From Dendrocalamus latiflorus (Eukaryota; Streptophyta; Magnoliopsida; Poales; Poaceae): a DNA stretch of 64,000 bases. The stretch is from positions 24,158,192 to 24,222,191 of the forward strand of contig CM029664.1 in NCBI GenBank assembly GCA_017311315.1, given 5' to 3'. The notes under the pieces were generated by a model, which did not search any database, had not been told where the DNA came from, and worked only from the letters and a program-made list of their open reading frames with translations. Position 1 is the first letter of the stretch. Each line of letters begins with the position of its first letter. This document shows, piece by piece, positions 9,408-21,200 of the stretch. A program made the translations under genes and the position numbers.

Positions 9408-11322
9408 ATACATGCAATCAAATGTGCACATATATATTACGTGCACTCAAACTTTCAAAAATTTTACCGAAACTTTGCTATCGATATATTTTTAGATATT
9501 TAGATTGGATACATGAAAATCATAGGTATAAATTTGTTTTGATAAGTAATTTCATAATAATATAATTTTATTAGATTTTATAAATATATATCTACTACTT
9601 AAAAAACTAGCTGGTGGTTGATAGTTGATACATTCTTTCTCCCCCTCCTTTTCCACACAATAGTTTGGCGTTGACACGTGCCTGCACCGCTCGTGTGATA
9701 ACTCAAAAAATCTCTTCATTCTTCCCTGCTAACGGAACCACTGCTGCCTCCCCTTTCACAAGATGCCGCCTCCCCTCCCTGGTGGTGCCTCCCCCTTCCC
9801 CCGCGCTGTCCCCTCCTCCGCACCGATGCCTCCCCCTCTCCTGTGCCACCGTTCCCCCCTGGCTGGGCTTCCCTTCCCTCGATGTCACTGCCTCCTCCAG
9901 TCGCCTCCCCTTCCCCATGATGCAACGTCTCCCCCATCCCTATCCCCTATCCCTGCTGCCACCCAAGGAATTCATTCAATTTATATGGCGCACTAGAGTA
10001 CACCTTGACACCACCGCTAGTGCCTCCAGCATCACGTTGTGGATCACCCACAGGCTAGCGCCCAGCTGCCATACCAACGTGAACACTGTGCTCCTCCTCG
10101 CGGTTGCCACAATCGGGGCACCGATGAAGTAGCCACCGTCTCAGGGACGAAGCAAGGAGGGGCAAGCAAGCAAGCGAGGGAAAGTGGCTGCTGAGGAGGG
10201 TGGACTCTGGTACCTGAGCGGCGACTGGCGGCAGCATGGGACAAACCCTAGGTCACCCTCCACTTTGCCTTATGAGCCGACGCCGACCGTGCCACCCCCA
10301 TCCTCTCATAGTGCCGTCTCTGTCCCCTTGTCGCATGCCCACCTTCGTCGAGGACTGGTGACGGAAGCAGTAGGTACGTGTGCTCACTCGCTCAGTTGTG
10401 GCATCGGGGGTGTTGATCCCCGGTACTGCGATGGTTGGTTTCCTGGCTTGCGGGGATCAGGTGGGGAAATGGGGCACATTAGATTGGTCTCTGCTCGCTT
10501 GTTCCTTTCTCATCAAGGGTAACTTGGTTGTGTGATCCGAAATTCTGAACTAGGATCATGTCACGGATGGTGTAATTTTGTGCCTTTTACTTTGTATTTT
10601 TCTACTTGTGCTTAGTGTTGATTTTTAGGTGTTTTCACATAATGTTTTGTAGTGCTTTAAGATCGAGGTTCTGGAGTGATATAATATTTTTGTGCTGTAA
10701 AACAAAGATGTGATCCATCTGGAATCCCGATGAAGTGTAGTTTCCGATACAGTGACACTGGATTCAATTGGCAATTGGCATCACAACAGGAGGTGACCAT
10801 GATATCTTGCTATCTTGCTTTGGCCTTGGAGGCTAGAACTGAAACTTTCATGCTATGGTTATTGTTCCTATATGGTTCCTCTCTGAATGTACTTTGTTGT
10901 CATCAAGAAGTGTTTTCTTAGGGATGTTGTTCATTAAATTGGCTACATTTCCACCCTGATGGATGGGTAGGTCAGTAAGTACCACATGCTGCAATGGTGG
11001 TTTCTTTGTTGTAGAGCTAACTAGGTTGGTAGCGAATAACGTAGTAATTTTGGCGCATCTTGTTGCAAATGATTTTGTTTGGTAATTTAGTTATCGTTTC
11101 ATCATAGTAGATTTGCCATGTGTGATTATACCACACAACAGGAACTAAGCTATTTGCATGTTTTTCTGGACTAGCTCCAATTGGACTGATACATAATGTG
11201 TGGAAGTTTAATTTTATAACCCCTTACAATGTAAAATGTTTGCCACTCCTTTAGCAACATATATAGATAATTTTCTTAATTTTTTTTATTGAAGCAAGCT
11301 TGTTTTTTTCTTCTTTCTTTAG
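9408..11322. other. Unidentified sequence: GC-rich block then AT-rich intron-like stretch
   Basis: 9660-10520 is GC-rich, Pro/Ser-coding by composition, and has open frames I cannot assign. 10520-11322 is AT-rich and ends in a polypyrimidine tract and AG, directly before the P4-ATPase exon, so it looks like intron. This could be a transduplicated gene piece (Pack-MULE style) or a decayed host gene. No element ends were recognised. Confidence 0.35.
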
Positions 11323-11710
11323 GACATAGAAGTGAACAATACGAAGGTTGAGGTGTATGATGTGACCCAATTATTTTATGAATCAGAATGGAAGAAGCTT
11401 CAAGTTGATGATATACTTAAAGTGAAAGGATGAGTTCTTCCCTACTGACCTTCTTTTGCTTTCTTCAAGCAATGAGGATGAAATATGTTATGTTGAGACA
11501 ATGAATCTTGATGGAGAGACAAACTTGAAGCAAAAACAAGCATTGGAGGTGACTGTGGGCTTGAATGAGGAGTATTCTTTTCATAGTTTCAAGGCTTTCA
11601 TTCAATGTGAGGAAATGAGAAATTATACCCTTTCTTAGGGACATTGTACTATAATGAGCAACAATATTCTCTGTCAACACAATAGATCTTGCTAAGGGGC
11701 TCAAAGCTTC
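11323..11710 (+). pseudogene. P4-type (phospholipid-flipping) ATPase exon fragment
   Basis: After TTTCTTTAG the sequence reads DIEVNNTKVEVYDVTQ...WKKLQVDDILKV, then, after a frame break near 11430, the strongly conserved ICYVETMNLDGETNLKQKQ and FKAFIQCEE. A further break is followed by GTLYYNEQQYSLSTQ, a TAG, then ILLRGSKLRN. This is the actuator-domain region of aminophospholipid ATPases (plant ALA family), including the DGET loop used in dephosphorylation. The phosphorylation site (DKTGTL) and membrane helices are absent. The similarity stops abruptly at about 11710, where retrotransposon LTR sequence begins. The piece is a broken or captured fragment, not a working gene. Confidence 0.8.
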
Positions 11711-14004
11711 GGAATACCCACCCGGAGCGCCGTCGCCGCTGCCGTCCCCGGGAGCCTCCTCCGCCGGCCGGCCATCTCACCTCACCTGGCCCGCGTGAAC
11801 GCCACGTGGACGCCCAGCGGCTGCCAAATAGGCGCCTCCCTGCCCGGTCAGCGCCACCCCACCCCCTTGCCAGCTCAGCGCCTCATCCGGTCCGTGGACC
11901 TGGTCCACGGTAGACTGGGCCCACATGTCCGAAAATTCAAAATTTAAATGTCTGCTGATGTCAGCATTGCGTCATAAATATCTTTTTCTTTAGGAAAATA
12001 ATTCAGCCGAATATTAAATTCCTGTTGACGTCATAATTAGCTTTTTTTAGTACAAAAATAATTCCCAAAATCAGATTTTTCATTTTCTCTGATTTTAAAC
12101 TCCCCGAAGCCCATTCTCCTACGTCCTAACTCCGATTGAGTCCATTCAAATTTCTAAATTCATCAAAAATTCCCCTCTAGCCATTTCTGGCCTTAATTCA
12201 AATATTTGAAGTTAGTTTGAATTTATTTTGAATTTATTTGAATTTGGTGGGTTATTTTCACGTGTAGACTTCGACGATTCGGGAAAATTCTTCGACGAAG
12301 ATTTGCACCAATTTGAAGAGCAAGGCGAGTCACACTCCTTGATCATATTGATCCCAGATTTGAAAATAAAATTATGTTGTTTTAAATTATTTTGCATGCA
12401 TATTTCTATTCAAAGTATTTCAATTCAGTTTTAAATTTAGTTATTACCAATTTGTTAACACCTCCATTGACATTGAATTACCCTGATACTTTGTAACCCT
12501 AGAAAAAAAACTCTAGTTAGTACATTAGTATGGCTAGAGACTATTTGGACAGCAAATGCTTAGTCTAGCTTAGAAATATCTTTGGGCTGGGATATCTTTC
12601 ACATAAAATGACGAGCTTTTCACATGAAATGATAAGTTTCTTGAATGTATTCTTGACTTTGGTGAGTCAAGAAGGTTTATAAAATTATTTCAAAACAAAA
12701 TATAAAACCTGGTTTAGACTCAGGCTAATGGTTAGGTGGTGGGTGCAGGCATGCTTTGTAGGTTGTAGCCACAGGGTTGATTGTCGTGCACAGGGGTATG
12801 TGGTTGGGCCTAAGTCAATTAAGGACCGGTCTGTGAGCTACTGTTGCAAAGCTCTATTGTACTACCACATGGTTGGTATGGGACAGCCCTGGCTGAATAA
12901 TTTGTGAAGTTCCAACCTGAGTCAAGTTGTAGGTTGAAAGTGAGCGTGGTTGGTGCCATGAGAAGTCTCACTTGAGTGAGCGTGGTTAAGCCATATGATG
13001 TCTCACTCAGGCTCAAGAGGGGGTCCCGGTCTGGTGGATTTCTTACTGGGGTGGAACTTTAGAGTTGGCTTGGCCAGGTTGAAGGCTTAGCATTGTAAAG
13101 GCCTTGTCACGACTCCTCGCCGCACACCTAAGGAAGTGTGTAATCCGGTGGCAATATGAGATGATCGTGTCTTGTGGGTAAAGCTGTACAACATCTGCAG
13201 AGTGTATAATCTATCCTGGATAGCCGTGCCCACGGTCATGAGCATGCTGAGTAAAAGTTTTTCATGGATTAAACTTTGTTTTTCAAAAATGTTTTTGAAA
13301 ACCTTGTGGATGGATGGAATCCACGAGAGATGAAAGCCTTGCGGTTGGATGGAATCCGTGAGAGATTGAAACCTGGTGGATGGATGGAATCCATCAGAGT
13401 TGCGCAGTGTGAGCGTGTGGATCCATCCATACGTGATCTTTTGGAAAAGATGGTCCGGGTGGGATGCCCGTGGATAGGTTGGTGTTTGGTCGGAGCCTGC
13501 ACTGACGGTATTATTTTCAATTACATGTACTGTTTTACTTACTATATTAAATTTAGCAATTTCAATCTATTTACTATATTTTTGTAAATGCTATTTTATG
13601 CAAACTAACCCTATAAGCCTTCCATTGATGCCTTTATCATTATGTTGCATTTCTCCGTGTGATTTACGGAGTACAAGTTTGTACTCACCTTGCAATCTTC
13701 ATACAGAGGAAGATGTCATCGACAATGCTGAAGATCAGGACGAGTAGGCCGCGTCTTACTGTCATTTGCTTGTGGGCAGGCTTGGGCTTTGCTTCTTTTC
13801 AGTTTGCTTCCGTAGTTATTTGCTTTATTTATCTTTGCCAATGGGCGTTGATGTAAGATTTGGCCATAAGGCCGTACTCTTTTATTTAATATAGTCGGTC
13901 ATGTGTGCTTGATATGTATCTTTGTTCGACTGTGTGCACTAGCTGATCCTGGACTAGTGCGATTTACACAGAGGATCCAAGAGTCGTTACTCCCGGTTCC
14001 GACA
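11711..14004 (+). repeat. Truncated 5' LTR of the gag-only element
   Basis: Matches 19152-21440 along its whole length with scattered substitutions and ends in the same TTCCGACA/TTTCGACA. The first ~900 bp of the LTR (the part equal to 18249-19151) is missing. Inside, a ~39-bp GATGGATGGAATCC-containing unit is repeated three times (about 13307-13395), as in the 3' LTR. Confidence 0.85.
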
Positions 14005-14008
14005 AAGG

Positions 14009-14020
14009 TGGTATAAGAGC
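14009..14020 (+). promoter_or_regulatory. Primer binding site (initiator Met-tRNA type)
   Basis: TGGTATAAGAGC, one base away from the usual TGGTATCAGAGC complementary to the initiator methionine tRNA 3' end, four bases after the LTR end. Confidence 0.75.
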
Positions 14021-14099
14021 CAGGTTGACGACTCTAAGACGTGACCGTAGGTAGAATAGAATGGTTTGACCCTAAGGACTTATTTTTAATAAACAGTAT

Positions 14100-14152
14100 T
14101 TTCAAAAACAAATATATGTATGTATATATATATATATATACATATGTATGGT
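14100..14152 (+). repeat. TA-rich microsatellite
   Basis: An imperfect TATG/TA run (TATATATATATATACATATG) in the leader just upstream of the small ORF. Confidence 0.6.
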
Positions 14153-14262
14153 TATCCTTACCCCTCAATCTTTGCTTTCTCTCATCACTCAACCCTTCCT
14201 CATCTTTAATGTTATCATTAAAACCACGTTTCTGACTTCTCTCTTCTTTCAAACAAATGTAG

Positions 14263-14610
14263 ATGAACTTTTACGATGTTGCACCGAATGATGGATGGAG
14301 CATGGGTCTTCACCGACTACTTCATCGTTTAGGTTTCCGACGCGGAGCCTTCTACGTGCATAAAGAAGATCGTCATGGAGACCGGACGATGGGACATCAC
14401 CTCACTCTACTCATCACCAAGCGAACTGGACAAGGAAATTTGCGTCTCCTCTTCAAGGGAAATGTATACTCGTTTGAAATAGCCAAGCAAGAAGCCTCTC
14501 GCAAAGCAGTTCTTCACCTCTGCCGTTTTTTCAGCCTCTGCATCGAGGGATCACGAGTTGTATCTCGAGAACCACGCAGGATGACTCCAAGACGACCCTT
14601 ACCCCTTTAG
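14263..14610 (+). CDS. Small ORF in the leader of the gag-only element (115 aa)
   Basis: ATG at 14263, TAG at 14608-14610, about 250 bp after the primer site. The protein has no motif I can name firmly. Its C-terminal half (HHLTLLITKR...LRLLFKGNVYSF followed by KQEASRKAVLHLC) resembles the last strand and helix of double-stranded-RNA-binding domains, where a helix with spaced Ala and Leu follows the beta sheet. That is inference only. The ORF is open although the element is old, and it precedes gag. It could be a leader protein conserved within the retroelement family or a chance frame. Confidence 0.4.
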   Translation: MNFYDVAPNDGWSMGLHRLLHRLGFRRGAFYVHKEDRHGDRTMGHHLTLLITKRTGQGNLRLLFKGNVYSFEIAKQEASRKAVLHLCRFFSLCIEGSRVVSREPRRMTPRRPLPL

Positions 14611-15257
14611 GATAAGTTGTTAGGCTAGTAATAAAACGTTGTTATGAGCTGTCAAGCTTTCTCTTTTATCGGCCGCCGTAACTATTACTTTGAGAGACCA
14701 TGTGGATATGACCCCATGTTTGTGATGAGTAATTGACGCGTGTTCTGAATAGTTTGAGTTGGTTTGAGTGGTTCGAGGCAAGTCGTTGCATGGTGCAGTC
14801 GACTATGGTCGGACCTGGTCGAACGCGGTCGGACGAGCTTAGGACGCCTGTTTTCTTTTCGATTGGTCGTTGGGCTATTTTGGATATGAGTATTTATTTC
14901 TAATACGATTTTGTGTTATCTGTATCTCGAGCGGTGCTATGTGATGTGTTTCTTGTTTGTGATGGCTGCAGGACATCGAGGCGGAGTCGTGGCGAGGCAC
15001 GGGATGACCGGACTAGGCACAGGCGGTGCTGAGGTCGGAGCGGTCGAGATGTGCCGAAGACGACGAAGACTCGAAGTGGTTGCGAGGCTTGGGCAGCAAG
15101 AAATGAGGAAGCTTCCCGAAAGGTGCAGGACGGGCGTTTTGGTAAAAGCGCAGTGCTGCACAAAAGGAAACGGAGTTGGTTTTGAGCTAATGGATAAAGC
15201 GCAAGAGTTGTTTTGAGTTAGCAGGTAAAGGTTGTTGTAAACCTGTTAGTGGGAGAC

Positions 15258-15266
15258 TATAAAAGG
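15258..15266 (+). promoter_or_regulatory. TATA-like box in the leader
   Basis: TATAAAAGG in a local GA context (GGGAGACTATAAAAGGAGAG). Its position inside the leader, away from the LTR, is unusual. No downstream gene start was identified before gag. Confidence 0.3.
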
Positions 15267-16287
15267 AGAGGGGTAGGCATGAGAGAACTTGAGGGTTTTG
15301 GTTGTCACTCCATGGTTTGTGCTTGTAAGAGTCCCTCCCACCTCTGTGTGATATGGTAGTCAGGCAGAGGTAGTATGGTGTTGTGGTGTTTTTGGTTTTC
15401 AGTTGTGTGCGTTTATCTCGCTTGAGTGTTTGTGTTGAGAAGGCTGTAGATCAACTCTATGTAATCGCGTATCTCTTTGTATCAATCGAAGATATCATGT
15501 ACTTGAGTTGTCTTGAGTTGTTTTGATTATTTATCTTCTCTGTGCCTTGGTTTTCTTGCTTCGGTTCTGTCTCAATTCTTCTTTTCTTGGTTCCTGAAGT
15601 CTAGCTCTTTTAGATTTGAAATCCCGAGCATTTGTCTGGAGAAGAATCGGTTTTGATTGATCTTACCTCTGTTCTGGCTCTTCTTTTCAGTCTTTTCCAT
15701 TTCATCATTTTTTCGACAGCTGCTATTTCCTGAACAGCTCTTAGTTTGATCTGCTCGAATTGCTCACTGCCAGCCAAACTAAATTTGGAGACTTGCTTGT
15801 GTTGTTCTGAGAAGGAGAGCAACCACTTGATTATTTCTCTGTTCCTTCAGACTGCAGACTTCTTTTCTTTTCAGCATTGGAATGCTTTTGTCCGAAAGTT
15901 TGTTTTCTTTTTCCTTCTTTTGCCTTTTGGCTTGGCCCTGTTTTCTTTGTTCTTAGTCTACAGTAGTATTTCTGTGGTCGTGTCCGGCTAATACTGGATT
16001 GAATCTTCCTGTCAAGTCTTGTTTTGGCTGGGTAGTTGTGCTCCTTCGGTTTCTAGGCTGCTCTTTTCTCTTCATCTACTTGTTCTCTCCTGTTAGCAGA
16101 CAACTCTCGGCAGTAAAGACACCTTTTGGGCTAGCTGTATTTTTTCAGTTTTTGTCTCTCCTTTGCAGCAGTCATTGTTTCCTTTTTGATCTCTCAAAGT
16201 ACTAGGCAGTTCGACAATTGCAGATTTTTTTGTGTGCCTTCGGTTTTGCTATTCTTTGCCTTTTTGTGTTCGGCCAGTTTTCAGTTC

Positions 16288-16383
16288 ACGGCAGCTAAGC
16301 TGCTCTCGGCCAGCAAAAAGTTTAATCACTTCTCTCGGCAGCTAAGCTGCTCTCGGCCAGCAAGAAAGTTTAATCACGTCTCT
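16288..16383 (+). repeat. Two-copy 47-bp tandem repeat
   Basis: GCAGCTAAGCTGCTCTCGGC followed by CAGCAA(A/G)AAAGTTTAATCAC occurs at 16291 and again at 16338. GCAGCTAAGCTGC is itself nearly palindromic. Confidence 0.75.
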
Positions 16384-17094
16384 ATTCCGTTTTTGTCTTT
16401 TGCTGTTCGGACGGAAAGTGCAGTCCGTATGCAGTTTCGGCAGCCTTGAATTTTCGGCAGTTTTCAGGGCTTCGGCCAGCAAATGGTTTTTATTCGGTTT
16501 GGTCTTTCTTCTGTGATCAGTTCATGACAGTTTTTGGTCTGCAGTCTGCCAGCTTTGTTTGTTGCTCTATGATGATGTCTTGCCGATCGGACTCTTAAGG
16601 ACTTGTGGTCTTCGGGCAGCTTTCTATCCTGTCACTAGTTTGATTCCACACTGCAGAACTCGAAACAAGGTGCTAAATCAGATAGCATGCAGGACAGTGC
16701 ATTAGGATCTTCTAGTTCACGTTTTGGCTCTTGTGTTAGCATTTCCATTTTTAAGCTCCCTGTCTATGTTTGTTTTAGATCTTTTGATGGTATGATTTTC
16801 ACTTTTATAGTGAAGGTTCTTTTTGGTCCGATAAAGATCTTTAGTGAGCATAGATTCTCGTTCTTCAAAGCTTACATAGCTATCGGAGAGTAGAGAAATC
16901 GTGTGGATATTCGGGGTAATTTTTAAAGGGCTCCATTTACCCCGCTCTGTCGCCGTTTCCGATCCTTCATACTTATTATGAGATTAATAAAGGTTTTAAT
17001 AATGTTGAAATTTTGTTTTGGGTTACGCAAAATATCCCCTATTCCCCCTTTGCCTTGAGTCCCCTCTCTCCTAATTCTTAAAAGCGACCAGCAG

Positions 17095-18153
17095 ATGGTG
17101 AACACAAGGAACAACAGCAACGACAACCTTAATGGAGTACAAGGAAGTCAGCCTGTTCCTCCACCGGCAAATGAACCTGATTGGGCTCAGATGATGGCAA
17201 ACCAGAACCAGCTCATTCAGCTACTGACGCAGACCATCAACAGCTCTGCACAACCAGCTCCACTGGTACCAGCTCAAGCTCCACAATCAAGACTATCGGA
17301 GTTTATGAGGTTGCATCCCCCGACCTTCTCCAGCAGCACTGAACCCATGGACGCAGATGATTGGCTCAGGGCCATAGGCAAGAAGCTGGACATTATTCAA
17401 TGCAGTGATCGGGAAAGAGTTTTATTTGCTTCACATCAGCTGCACGGACCAGCATCAGAATGGTGGGACACCTACACTGCCGCTCATGCCAATACTCAAG
17501 CTATCACTTGGAATGAGTTCGTGCGGAACTTCCGCAAAGCTCATGTTCCCACTGGCACCGTCACTCTCAAGAAAAGGGAATTTCAAGCACTGCGCCAAGG
17601 AAGCCGCTCCGTGAACGAGTACTTACAGAAGTTCAACCAGTTGGCACGCAATGCACTTGCAGACGTCGCTACAGATGAAGCTAAACAGGAAAGGTTCCTA
17701 GAAGGACTCAATGACGACCTGTCAGTTCAACTTCTCTCCAACGACTACGCTGATTTCCACCAGCTTGTCAGCAAGGCGATTCGCCAAGAGTCCAAGCATC
17801 AAGAGATGGAGAATCGTAAGAGACGGATGCATGCTTAGCATGTGAACACCGGGAGCTTCTCTAAGGCCAGAAGAGCTCCCCCTCAGGCCAACAGATTCCA
17901 GCCGTCGTTATCAACAGGAGAGCTAGTTCCCGCTGACACCTCTCTTAATACCGAAGACAACAAGGTCTTGAAGGACTCAAACCCTACAGCAGGAGTGACT
18001 TGTTTCAACTGCAAAGAGATGGGACACTATGCTAACTACTGCCCCAAGAAGCAGCAGGTAGTGAACAATGGAACACCTGGAGCATCGACTGCCAACAACC
18101 TGCAGGCAGCAAATAGAAGGCCAAAGAAGTTCATCAAAAGACGCCTGAATTAG
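17095..18153 (+). pseudogene. gag: gag protein of the gypsy-type element, one in-frame TAG
   Basis: Starts MVNTRNNSNDN at 17095. Residues about 60-220 are the Retrotrans_gag capsid domain (DDWLRAIGKKLDI, ASEWWDTY, TWNEFVRNFRKAHVP, KKREFQALRQGSRSVNEYLQ, RFLEGL). A TAG at 17836-17838 follows RRMHA. The same frame continues to a CCHC zinc knuckle (CFNCKEMGHYANYC, from 18001), which packages RNA, and ends at 18151-18153. The stop separates capsid from nucleocapsid, so this copy would give a capsid-only product unless read through. No protease follows. Confidence 0.9.
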
Positions 18154-18231
18154 ATGTCAGCTCAAGCCATGCAGAGTAAGATCCAAACCCAATTCCTTGC
18201 TAGCCAACCTGAATCTCGGGGACGAGATTCT

Positions 18232-18248
18232 TTTTAAGGGGGGTAGTT
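18232..18248 (+). promoter_or_regulatory. Polypurine tract
   Basis: TTTTTAAGGGGGGTAGTT immediately before the TG that opens the 3' LTR. The purine core AAGGGGGG fits a plus-strand primer. Confidence 0.65.
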
Positions 18249-21200
18249 TGTAACAGCCCAGCTGTTTATTTTCAAATTTTTGGAGTAAAAAAATTATTAA
18301 ATCAAATTAATTTGGTTTAAAATAAAAACAAGTGTTTTGGTGCCTAAATTTTTAATTTTGGTTTTGCCCTAAATTTCAGTTTTGAAAAGGTTGGATTTGA
18401 AAAGTATTTTAAGTAAAACCTGAAAATATTATTACATAAAATGATATTTTGATTTCCTATAAAAACCCTTATTCCAATTAACTATTCGGATTTATTTGGC
18501 TTTTATTTGTGTTTATGAGTTTTCTAGGGTTTTAAAATCTATTTTGAAAATAAAAAGTATTTTAAGTATGAAAATATAATACCAACATTAGTTGGAAATA
18601 ATTTTAGTAAGTCCAAAATGTCTCCAGAAACTTCTGTGAATTTTTCTAGAATTTTTAGAGTTTATTTCATATTTTTCTGAGCTATAATTAATTTCCTCGG
18701 CTTTTCTGAAAAACCATAAAATCAGAAATAAAAATTTAAACCCCAACCTCCCTCTGGCCGACGCGTGGACGGCCCAGATGGAGCCACGTCCTCTCTCCTC
18801 GGCCCATCCCCACCGCTTGCCCCATCCCGCCTTCCCCTCCTCTTTGGGCGACACTTGGCCGGCCGATCTGCCGTGCACCCCTCCCTTTCCCCTCAGCCGT
18901 CCGATTCGCATCCGGCCGCCACATCCCCTCCCCTCCCTCTCTTGCTGTACCGTGGGGCCCACTTGTCATCCCTTCCCCGCACCTTTTTCCTCTTTCTTCC
19001 CCGCGCGCCACCTCCTTCTTTTCCCCGCCGGAACCACCTCCGCACCTCCCGGCCTCTCCCCTCTCTCCCACGCCGCTCTCCTTCGTGTGCCGCACGCGCC
19101 GCACCCCACTACCCCACCATTCTTGCGCTCGTTGCCACCTCGCCCCTATAAGAACCCACCCGGAGCGCCGTCGGCGCTGCTGCCGCCCCCGGGAGCCTCC
19201 TCTGCCGGCCGGCCATCTCACCTCACCTGGCCCACGTGGCCGCCTAGTCGCTGCCACCTCGGCGTCTCCCTGCCCAGTCAGTGCCACCCCACCCCCTTGC
19301 CACCTCAGCGCCTCATCCGGTCCGTGGACCCGGTCCACGGTAGATTGGGCCCACATGTCCGAAAATTCAAAATTTAAATGTCTGCTGATGTCAGCATTGC
19401 GTCATAAATATCGTTTTCTTCAGGAAAATAATTCAGCCGAATATTAAATTTCTGCTGATGTCATAATTAGCTTTTTCAGTACAAAAATAATTCCCAAAAT
19501 CAGATTTTTCATTTTCTCTGATTTTAAACTCCTCAAAGCCCGTTCTCCTACGTCCTAACTCCAATTGAGTCCATTCAAATTTCTAAATTCATCAAAAATT
19601 CCCCTCTAGCCATTTCTGGCCTTAATTCAAATATTTGAAGTCAATTTGAATTTATTTTGAATTTATTTGAATTTGTTGGGTTATTTTCACGTGTAGACTT
19701 CGACGATTCGGGAAAAATTCTTCGACGAAGATTTGCCCCAATTTGAAGAGCAAGGCAAGTCACACTCCTTGATCATGTTGATCCCAGATTTGAAAATAAA
19801 ATTATGTTGTTTTAAATTATTCTGCATGCATATTTCTATTCAAAGTATTTCAATTCAGTTTTAAATTTAGTTATTACCAATTTGTTAACACCTCCATTGA
19901 CATTGAATTACCCTAATACTTTGTAACCCTAGAAAAAAACTCTAGTTAGTACATTAGTATGGCTAGAGACTATTTGGACAGCAAATGCTTAGTCTAGCTT
20001 AGAAATATCTTTGGGCTGGGATATCTTTCACATAAAATGACGAGCTTTTCACATGAAATGATAAGTTTCTTGAATGTATTCTTGACTTTGGTGAGTCAAG
20101 AAGGTTTATAAAATTATTTCAAAACAAAATATAAAACCTGGTTTAGACTCAGGCTAATGGTTAGGTGGTGGGTGCAGGCATGCTTTGTAGGTTGTAGCCA
20201 CAGGGTTGATTGTCGTGCACAGGGGTATGTGGTTGGGCCTAAGTCAATTAAGGACCGGTCTGTGAGCTACTGTTGCAAAGCTCTATTGTACTACCACATA
20301 GCTGGTATGGGACAGCCCTGGCTGAATAATTTGTGAAGTCCCAACCCGAGTCAAGTTGTAGGTTGAAAGTGAGCGTGATTGGTGCCATGAGAAGTCTCAC
20401 TTGAGTGAGCGTGGTTAAGCCATATGATGTCTCACTCAGGCTCAAGAGGGGGTCCCGGTCTGGTGGATTTCTTACTGGGGTGAAACCTTAGAGTTGGCTT
20501 GGCCAGGTTGAAGGCTTAGCATTGTAAAGGCATTGTCACGACTCCTCGCCGCACACCTAAGGAAGTGTGTAATCCGGTGGCAATATGGGATGATCGTGTC
20601 TTGTGGGTAAAGCTGTACAACATCTGCAGAGTGTATAATCTATCCTGGATAGCCGTACCGACGGTCATGGGCATGCTGAGTAAAAGTTTTTCGTGGATTA
20701 GACTTTGTTTTTAAAAAATATTTTTGAAAACCTTGTGGATGGATGGAATCCACGAGAGATGAAAACCTTGTGAATGGATGGAATCCGTGAGAGATTGAAA
20801 CCTGGTGGATGGATGGAATCCATTAGAGTTGCGCAGTGTGAGCGTGTGAATGGATGGATCCATCCATACGTGATCTTTTTGGAAAAGATGGTCCGGGTGG
20901 GATGCCCGTGGATAGGTTGGTGTTTGGTCAGAGCCTGCACTGACGGTATTATTTTCAATTAGAAGTACTGTTTTACTTACTATATTAAATTCTGCAATTT
21001 TAATCTATTTACTGTATTTTATTAAATGTTGTTTTATGCAATCTAACCCTATAAGCCTTCCATTGATGCCTTTATCATTATGTTGCATTTCTCCGTGTGA
21101 TTTGTGGAGTACAAGTTTGTACTCACCTTACAATCTCCATACAGAGGAAGATGTCGTCGACAACGGTGAAGATCAGGACGAGTAGGCCGCGTCTTACTGT

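Larger units (their letters stand above)
14611..17094 (+). other. Long untranslated leader of the gag-only element
   Basis: About 2.5 kb between the small ORF and gag, with no supported gene. A TATAAAAGG box stands at 15258-15266 and could be a promoter brought in by an older insertion. Two 47-bp tandem copies built on GCAGCTAAGCTGCTCTCGGC lie at 16291 and 16338. The sequence is T-rich after 15.5 kb. Confidence 0.5.

Noticed and set aside
9665..10132. 155-codon frame MALTRACTARV... as a gene
   Set aside because: Low-complexity Pro/Ser/Leu composition, matching frames on the other strand, and no recognisable domain. Kept only as unassigned sequence.
18588..19447. Open frames of 120-206 codons in the LTR U3 on both strands
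   Set aside because: Low-complexity Pro/Arg/Gly frames caused by GC-rich LTR sequence; partly repeated, with different stops, in the other LTR.
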